Source: Asterias amurensis
Taxonomy: Eukaryota > Echinodermata > Asteroidea > Forcipulatida > Asteriidae
NCBI RefSeq assembly: GCF_032118995.1
Contig: NC_092657.1
Location: 15,420,181-15,484,180 of the forward strand
DNA length: 64,000 nucleotides
Reading direction: 5' to 3'
The position numbers were made by a program, and so were the translations under genes. The notes under the pieces are model-generated. The model was not told where the DNA came from and did no database searches. It saw nothing but the letters and a program-made list of their open reading frames with translations. Of this stretch, positions 57,621-64,000 are shown piece after piece. Positions within the stretch are counted from its first letter, which is position 1, and every line of letters begins with the position of its first letter.

Positions 57621-58607
57621 TTATATTACTTGCCGTACTTTCATGCTGCATTTCTTGAGCGAGTAACTTCGACCTTTCCATGCCATCCATTCTATTCCCT
57701 GTCCAAACGGTGCATCTGCCTGTGGGTAGTATGCACCATTTAGATTAGCACTATGGCAATCACTATACCACCAGGCACCGGTAAATATCTCAGCACAGTT
57801 TCTACTCCACACATCATTGTCCTGATCCTTGGTAGTGAATGAACGCCCATTGTGCCGCGTTATCAGTGAATCACCTGCTGTACTCTGAGCATCATATGAA
57901 CCAACATGGAGAGTGTAGTTATCCCCCGTGACAGTAAACTCACCATAAGAAGCCCAAGATGTGTTGGACTGCCAATCTTCCATATCTACTCTGAGTTGCC
58001 ATTGACCCGATCCAGTAAGGTCACGCAGGATGTCATTCCCCAACCAGAACTCATTCTGTAGATTACCAAACCCAGATTGGTATTCAGTCCAGTTACGATA
58101 GAAGTCAACAGTTCCATCTTGTCGCCTCTGGAACACGATCCAGCCTCCTCCATCTGTCTCCATATCACAGTAAACATCTAACCCATCAATCAGACTATTG
58201 GGGAAGATGGTGTATATGCCATTGGCACGGTAACCAGCTTGATACATAATCAGACAACTGCTGTTGCTTTTAATGATGGATTTTGAAAATGAAGTGTTGT
58301 TCACAATGTTACCATAGTACACACTTCCTTGCAGCTTAACAAAGTCATCGGGGCTGTGAACTCTGCTGGCATTATTCAATACACAAACATGTTTTATGAC
58401 GTGATAGTTGAATGAGCTACAAAGCGGATCTATAGAGCAGTCACGCCCACAAGTTACAGGAGAGGATACAGTCTTCCAGTGAATTACATGATTCAGTAAG
58501 GCTCGGTTTTCAGCCGAGTAAACAGTTGCAATGGACTGTTGTGGTTTTGCAATTTGGCAGGTTTGCACCATGGAAATCAGAAAAACGGCTGCCAAGATAA
58601 CTTCCAT
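57621..58607 (-). CDS. Secreted PAN-like/FReD lectin-like protein, copy 4
   Basis: 328 residues in one coding exon. The start was set at MEVILAAVFL (signal peptide to about 19, as in the paralogues); an in-frame ATG 15 bases upstream is less likely because the conserved MEV start recurs in the family. PAN-like C53, C57, C63 and C75 (CGRDCSIDPLCSSFNY...CVLNN). The FReD spans about 118-328: VYCDMETDGGGWIVFQRRQD, NEFWLGNDILRDLTGSGQWQ, calcium loop DQDNDVW at 261-267, NCAEIFTGAWWYSDCHSANL with C271 and C284, and KKCSMKVRQVI at the end. Several sequons lie between the modules (NNTS, SNSS). It is probably calcium-dependent, secreted and glycan- or acetyl-group-binding. The 5' acceptor seen in copies 1 and 2 is weaker here. 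Confidence 0.9.
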   Translation of the reverse strand: MEVILAAVFLISMVQTCQIAKPQQSIATVYSAENRALLNHVIHWKTVSSPVTCGRDCSIDPLCSSFNYHVIKHVCVLNNASRVHSPDDFVKLQGSVYYGNIVNNTSFSKSIIKSNSSCLIMYQAGYRANGIYTIFPNSLIDGLDVYCDMETDGGGWIVFQRRQDGTVDFYRNWTEYQSGFGNLQNEFWLGNDILRDLTGSGQWQLRVDMEDWQSNTSWASYGEFTVTGDNYTLHVGSYDAQSTAGDSLITRHNGRSFTTKDQDNDVWSRNCAEIFTGAWWYSDCHSANLNGAYYPQADAPFGQGIEWMAWKGRSYSLKKCSMKVRQVI

Positions 58608-60142
58608 AATGAACGCACTCAAATCAACTTACTTACGTTGTAGCAGATAAAAAAAACAAATCAGAACTGTCTTAACCTTAGGTGGGTGATTTGTTTTACG
58701 CCGACAGTAAGTATCTGACGCTAATCAAATGAACTGATTTTTTGGTCACTCTGATTTGTATTGCAGTTTGCTCCACCTTTTGGCGTTTCCTATTCCCCGG
58801 CAATACGATATGGACGAACGGCAAACCGTAAAAGCTTGACGACAAACTACCAAATCATCAGTGAAGGATTTTGATTAGCTGTTTCGTTCTTGGTAGACAA
58901 AAACAACTTCTTCTTTAACATTACGACTGCAGTCAAATGGAGACACACATAAAGTTAACTTTAAGTTTTCCACTAGCACGGTCAATGTCATTTAGTTTCG
59001 ACTGCAGTAAATTGAAGGCAACCGTTGCCTAGTTGAAACGGTTGTAGTCTCGTTTGTTTTTAATGCATGCTAGTGTGTATGTTCGTCCTCAGTATCCATA
59101 CTAAGGCAGAGTGTACGCATCACAACCAGTCGTTCAAGTTCACATGGTTGTGTGGACCGTGCATACATGTTGAAATATAGCCTATTAATTGCAAATATCT
59201 TTGTCCACGTAGGGACCAGCAGTTATACAAACACAATGCACTGCTGTATAGCCATGGATCATGCTCTGATACTTATGCAACCAGCAAAGCCGAATCATAA
59301 GTGTATGTCGTCACTGTCTTTGGTACGGAGCAATCGAGGTGTTTCCCAGTCACGTCATTAAGTATCTTCTCAGTTAGCGCACTACAATCCGTCTACCCAG
59401 GTTTTTTATGATGATTTAATAACTGGCGGCGATGTACTAGTCACTCTACATACAGCAATCTCACATAAAATAAACGGATGTCCAAGTTAACACATCAATA
59501 AACCATAGACCAGATTTTATCAGGTGTGAACTGTGTGCAGCAACGTGCAACAAATATGTAGACTAAAAGCATTTCGATGAATAGTTTAGTACCCTAAGAA
59601 AAATTACGAAAGGCTAAGCTGTGTTAAATTATTGATATTAAAAGTTCGACAATAGGATCCTAAATGTAGCCACTGTACATGCCTTGTAATTTGTCATACG
59701 GGTAAGGCTGTAACTGTAACTGACATTTAGTTAAAGTCAACACCGAACGAAGATAACTTTGTTTCATCTGACAGGTTTGAGATTTACCTAATCATGGAAA
59801 CATTAAAGGTTGTAGTCGTGGTTGGTTTCGTGATGGAAAGTTGCACAAGTGAGTGCAAAGAACGGTTCAGATTTTCAAAACTGTATCATACCTTCACGCT
59901 TTCACTTATTGGAACTGTTGTCTCTACTTAGTAAGCGGGTTCTGTTATTTGTTTAACCACGGCCAGATTGTGAGAGGACAATCTCATTTTCATATGTTCT
60001 TCTCAACATTTCACAACAGTTTACAATGCTTTAACATGTCAAAAGATACATTCAAAAGCCGATTTTGTTGTTACATAGATCCCTCATATAATTATTATTA
60101 CTGTTTAACCGTTCACGTGTCATGTATGTGTACCTCCAATGG
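58608..60142. other. 5' flank of FReD copy 4, no other gene recognised
   Basis: A degraded family H unit is at about 59060-59170 (TCAGTATCCATACTAAGGCA, GTTGTGTGGACCGTGCATAC). 58740-58870 keeps faint similarity to the flank of copy 3 (GATTTTGATTAGCTG). No coding support beyond this. Confidence 0.4.
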
Positions 60143-60340
60143 CAATAGACCGATCCATTAAGCTCCGCCCCATTGCGTATTGACCCATCACAACGCAACG
60201 AAGGTCCGACAAATAAGGTCCGACATGCGTGCGTGAATGCTTGGCGCGCGTGGCAGAGTTGTGCAGAAAGGCGATGGAGAGGCTCACGTGTACTTGCTCA
60301 CACATGCGTCGTGGGCGGAGCCTAATTAATTGGTCTATTG
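60143..60340. repeat. MITE, family O
   Basis: 198 bp, with ends CAATAGACCGATCCATTAAG and AATTAATTGGTCTATTG. CTCCGCCC / GGGCGGAG lie just inside. Confidence 0.85.
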
Positions 60341-60939
60341 GACACCCATAAACTCGAATAAAACAGTAAAATAAGTGGATATAATATCAATTCAAAACGT
60401 ATTTTGTTAAACACTCTGTTGATTATTAACTTTTGTTTTAACCTTGACAGCCCCTGTACAACTTGTAACTATTGTGTATGTCTAAAGATTTTAAATAAAC
60501 TAAATAAATAAATAAATAAATTTGTAAAAATTGACTGGCTTCTTTTCATCCAGATGGAAACAACAATGTGTTTTGAAGTACCATAACACATTTGTTTGTC
60601 TTTAGATTCAGAAATTTAAAAAACACCTTTATTATTTCAGGAAACAAAAGATGCTGATCCTTGTAATTGTGTTTCGTAGAGCAGTCTATTTGCCACAAAA
60701 CTAAGCTGGTTATTAGTATCAATCGTGTGATTACAATTAATTTACCACAGAACTTAGTAGGTTATTTGTATCAAACGTGTGATTAAGCACTGCTTGACAA
60801 AATCAGAATGTTGAAACCCCAAAACTGTACCATACATTCACGCCAGGTTTTCATATTACTCGACTAAACTGTGTCTCTTATTAAAGAATATTGAACCATG
60901 ACATAAATTGACTAAGTGAATAAAAGGGTAGCGACAAGT
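60341..60939. other. Intergenic, (TAAA)n microsatellite
   Basis: (TAAA)n at 60493-60520. No gene seen. Confidence 0.5.
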
Positions 60940-61189
60940 TCTTAAACGACGGGGTCATTGCCGTGTGATAAAGGCCCGAGCCGAAGCCGAGGGCATTTAT
61001 CGCACGGCCACGATCCTGCAAGGTTTTAAACGGCAGTTTAAGAACGAGTCACTACTATTTTATTCCAATTCATTGGAAGGCGTATTAAAGTAAGAAACTT
61101 GGTCAAACTTATCCGTTTTCCGACGTCCTTGAGCTCTGTACGTTTTCGGATATGCATTCGAGACAGTCTTTGGATATGCATTCGTGCGC
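60940..61189. repeat. Element G fragment, left side
   Basis: GCCGTGTGATAAAGGCCCGA...ATTTATCGCACGGCCACGAT forms a hairpin. ATCCGTTTTCCGACGTCCTTGAGCTCTGTA matches the arms of element G. The LINE at 61190 separates it from the right side. Confidence 0.6.
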
Positions 61190-61620
61190 GTTTAGTCTTT
61201 GTGCATTGCTGTATGGTGCCAATGAAGGTGACTTAACTCGTCTGCAAAGGCTAAAAAATAGGGCTGCCAGACTAATCTTTCTTGTTGCTCGCGACCATCC
61301 AAGTGCGCCATTGTTACGTCGCCTTCATTGGCTACCAATTCGAGCCCGGATTAATTTCAAACTTCTCGTCGAAGTTTTCAAATGTATCCACTCTATAGCA
61401 CCTTCATATATTCAAGAAACATCCAGGAAGCCAACACACTGGAACAGTTAAAAAATATGCTCAAATCCTGTTTATTTGTCTAATCTGGTCAATTTTGTTT
61501 TTGCTTGTATTGTTTGTTGTATCTTTGTCTTTGCATTGTTTGTTTCGTTGTAAATTGTAAAACGCTCCGTTCTTTGTGGGGCGCTATATAAATGCTTTCA
61601 TTATTATTATTAGTTTTATT
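61190..61620 (+). mobile_element. LINE (CR1/L2-like), truncated and internally deleted
   Basis: Encodes CALLYGANEGDLTRLQRLKN, AARLIF, LHWLPIRARINFKLL and APSYIQE. A deletion then shifts the frame to EANTLEQLKNMLKSCLF before the 3' UTR. The tail is GGGCGCTATATAAATGCTTT plus (ATT)n. It is more decayed than the LINE at 56569. Confidence 0.8.
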
Positions 61621-61624
61621 ATTT

Positions 61625-61830
61625 TACGTTCTTCTTTCACACACAGCACGGACAATTAACCAACAGCGCCCGCATCACCCATAAAGAGAAACGTCGTGCA
61701 TCATTACTATAGCGTGTAGTATCCGAAAACAATCGGTTATAAACAGCTCCAGCTGGTTATTATCAACCGTTTAAACACCCCACATGACGCGCTCTCCACC
61801 AACAGGAATAGCGAAACAGTGTGGTGTTAT
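61625..61830. repeat. Element G fragment, right side
   Basis: Contains ATCGGTTATAAACAGCTCCA, CCGTTTAAACACCCC and GACGCGCTCTCCACC, the reverse complement of the G spacer block. Confidence 0.6.
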
Positions 61831-62439
61831 TATGAATTTGTTTTTAAGATCAAGTTGAGTGAAAATGTTTTTCGTATTATCTTATCATCATTCCTCATAA
61901 GCATAACATTTGAAACAACATTCTTAAGTTAATTGTCCAACAAAAACAATTTACTTTTAAGTATCACTGTTCACCTGACACGTTGATCTACTACCAACGA
62001 CTATTGTGCACCTCAACAAGCGCATTATATGCACATTATAAATTCCTCCATAGCATTGAAAAAATGCATTTTAGTCAAATAACGGTATTCATCTCGAGTT
62101 TAAGTAATATGGCACTCGTGGAGCTACGTATTCAATCAGTCTTTATTACATACTGTTCTACTTTGCTGCTCAAACATTTGAACTCGACATTTTAAACTTG
62201 AAGATTTTAGCTTTTAAGAAGTATTTTGTTTAACATGGCAATAATTTTTGACTGTGCCTCGTCAATAGTGAAATCTTCATTCCAAAATCAGGATTTTATT
62301 TACTCAACCTATGTTTTTGTTTTCCTTATTAACTCCTTCCAATACACCTTTAGTGAAAACTTTAGTTTATGATGCCAATAAACATTTGCATCGTTGTACC
62401 TTTTGATGAATTTGGAGTTGAACGAAAACAAACTGACTA
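61831..62439. other. Intergenic, no gene recognised
   Basis: AT-rich. It may include the body of the tRNA-like SINE that follows on the minus strand. Confidence 0.35.
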
Positions 62440-62506
62440 GAATGTAATTCGAACCAACTACCTTCGGATTAACGTGCCGGCGCTCTACCAACTGAGCTAT
62501 ACAGAG
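62440..62506 (-). repeat. tRNA-derived SINE head (minus)
   Basis: The reverse complement reads TAGCTCAGTTGGTAGAGCG (A box, 62488-62499) and GGTTCGAATTAC (B box, 62444-62455). The T-arm and anticodon arm do not pair, so it is not a working tRNA gene. Confidence 0.6.
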
Positions 62507-62525
62507 AGGTAGACCGCTAACATAT

Positions 62526-62590
62526 GGCTAGATAGCTCATTTCGTAGAGCGCCTGCACGGTAGATTGTTGGTTCTAGTCCCACTAATGTC
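62526..62590 (+). repeat. tRNA-derived SINE head (plus), head-to-head with the previous
   Basis: TAGCTCATTTCGTAGAGCGC (A box) and GGTTCTAGTCCC (B box, 62570) are tRNA-like but decayed. The downstream body ends in a ~25-base A run at 62682-62706, as in a SINE or LINE-mobilised copy. Confidence 0.55.
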
Positions 62591-62782
62591 ATTTTTTCTT
62601 TGTTTAACCTCAAATCATATCAAATTTACCGTGACAGTTTCCTTTATGGGTGTATTATAAGAATTATTTCTTTGTTTTCATAAAAAAAAAAAAAAAAAAA
62701 AAAAAAGTTTTGTTTTTCCCCGATTCAAACTAACGAACTTGTCTAACTATAGATTTGTCTTATCAGACTATCGAATCTTGGT

Positions 62783-63148
62783 TTAAAGACACTGGACACT
62801 ATTGGTAATTGTCAAAGACCAGTCTTCTCGCTTGGTGTATCTCAACATATGCAAACAATAATAAACCTGTGAAAATTTGAGCTAAATTGGAAGTCGAAGT
62901 TGCGAGATAATAATGAAAGAAAAAATACCCTTGTAACACAAAGTTGTGTGCTTCAGCTAAATCTAGTTCTGAGGTCTCGAAATCAAATTCGTGGGAAATT
63001 ACCTCTTTCTGGAAAACTACGTCACTTCAGTAGGAGCCGTTTCTCACAGTGTTTTATACTATCAACAGCTCCCCATTACTCGTTACTAAGTAAGGTTTTA
63101 TGCTAATAGTTATTTTGAGTAATTACCAATAATGTCCACTGCCTTTAA
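62783..63148 (-). repeat. MITE, family A
   Basis: 366 bp, with ends TTAAAGACACTGGACACTAT and AATGTCCACTGCCTTTAA. Confidence 0.85.
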
Positions 63149-63235
63149 AGTTAACACTGAGCGAGCTGATCTTCTTCTATTGTACTAAACTGTTTTTCTT
63201 TTCTTCTTTTTTTCTTTTTAAAGTAATGTCAAACT

Positions 63236-63585
63236 TAATGGAACACGTTGCCTTGGATCTGACGAGTTGGTCTTCGACAAGCGTTAGAAACCGTTTGTTA
63301 TGAAATGCATAAGATATTTTAAAATAGAATATAATGATCCACACAAGTATCACTCGAAATTGCACGGTTTTCCTCTTACGTCGCAGACTTACACGGTCGG
63401 CCATTTCTTAGAGTCAAAACTTTGACTCCACAAAATGGCCGACCTTGCAATTTCGAGGCATGTTTGTGTGGATTATTATACTAACTTTAAACTTATCTAT
63501 CTAACCATTAATTGCACTTCAAAGCAAACGGTTTCAAACGCTTTTCAAAGACCAACTTGCCCGATCCAAGGCAACGTGTTCCAGT
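63236..63585. repeat. Fold-back MITE, family D
   Basis: 350 bp, with ends TTAATGGAACACGTTGCC and GGCAACGTGTTCCAGTAA. The arms meet at GAGTCAAAACTTTGACTC. Confidence 0.85.
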
Positions 63586-63681
63586 AAACAATGACATGTA
63601 TCTGAATTGTATATCCCTTTGCGTTTCATTAAGGAGCAACAGGTAAATAATTTTAGGCATAACTCTCGACAGACTTTGAGT

Positions 63682-64000
63682 CTATATTACTTGCCGTAGT
63701 TTCATGCTGCATTTCTTGAGGGAGTAATTGTAACCTTTCAAGCTTTTCCATTGTATTCCCTGTCCATGCGCCACATCAGCCTGTTGGTAGTATGCACCAT
63801 TAAGATTAGCTGTATGGCAATGTTTATACCTCCAGGCGCCGGTATACGACTCAGCACAGTTTATTTCAGACACATCATTGTCTTGGTCCTTGGTACTGAA
63901 TGAATGCTCATTATGCGCCCTTGTCAATGAGTCACCTGCTGTACTCCGAGTATCATATGAACCAACCTGGAGAGTGTAGTTGTCACCTGTAACAGCAAAC
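63682..64000 (-). CDS. PAN-like/FReD lectin-like protein, copy 5 (C-terminal part only)
   Basis: The gene runs off the right edge of the window. The visible ~105 codons start within AVTGDNYTLQVGSYDTRSTA and run to KKCSMKLRQVI and a stop. The calcium loop DQDNDV and NCAESYTGAWRYKHCHTANL are present. The second tryptophan of the usual GAWWY is arginine here. No break is seen in this portion. Orientation and spacing continue the tandem array (about 5 kb from copy 4). Confidence 0.88.
   Translation of the reverse strand, partial: FAVTGDNYTLQVGSYDTRSTAGDSLTRAHNEHSFSTKDQDNDVSEINCAESYTGAWRYKHCHTANLNGAYYQQADVAHGQGIQWKSLKGYNYSLKKCSMKLRQVI

Noticed and set aside
62440-62590. Working tRNA genes
   Set aside because: A and B boxes are present but anticodon and T arms do not pair; judged SINE heads.

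Overview
This is a eukaryotic, animal-type window: spliced exons with GT/AG borders, long AT-rich introns, microsatellites, LINE and SINE tails, and a very high density of short inverted-repeat elements. The protein families (a leucine-rich-repeat GPCR of the relaxin receptor/GRL101 type and a tandem family of secreted fibrinogen-domain proteins) and the recurrent MITE whose ends read AAAGGCAGTGGACACTATTG suggest an echinoderm, most likely a sea star. The species-level guess rests on memory of such repeats and is not proven here.

Layout. (1) 1-330: piece of a Penelope-like or related retroelement with a hammerhead-like core on the minus strand. (2) 935-5347, plus strand: the 3' part of an LGR-type GPCR gene, with three 72-nt LRR exons, one 84-nt exon and a large last exon holding the hinge and all seven membrane segments. 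Its introns are filled with MITEs. (3) 5.4-13.9 kb: no gene recognised; MITEs, an 883-bp element with perfect 283-bp inverted arms, and short tandem repeats. (4) 14284-15279, minus: first PAN-like/fibrinogen-domain (FReD) gene. (5) 15.5-18.2 kb: SINE and nested repeats. (6) 18.2-36.3 kb: a tandem segmental duplication (unit 1 about 7.4 kb, unit 2 about 10.0 kb, plus a third, older partial copy to 36.6 kb) with no convincing protein gene. Unit 2 carries extra insertions that unit 1 lacks, including a 1.5-kb TIR element with an internal 65-bp minisatellite. (7) 37.8-64.0 kb: the rest of the FReD cluster, all minus strand: an intact gene (37835-38824), a 93-bp 5' relic with its upstream flank (46040-46132), a copy with one in-frame stop (52893-53873), an intact gene (57621-58607) and the 3' part of another running off the window end (63682-64000). 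These are separated by MITEs, degenerate tandem arrays and two truncated CR1/L2-like LINEs.

How the genes may work. The FReD products have a signal peptide, a four-cysteine PAN/apple-like module and a C-terminal fibrinogen-like domain with the DxDND calcium loop, so they are probably secreted, calcium-dependent lectin-like recognition proteins. The framework half of the domain is nearly constant between copies, while the ligand-pocket region varies. The GPCR is unrelated to them in function as far as the sequence shows. No prokaryotic feature, CRISPR array or rRNA gene was seen.
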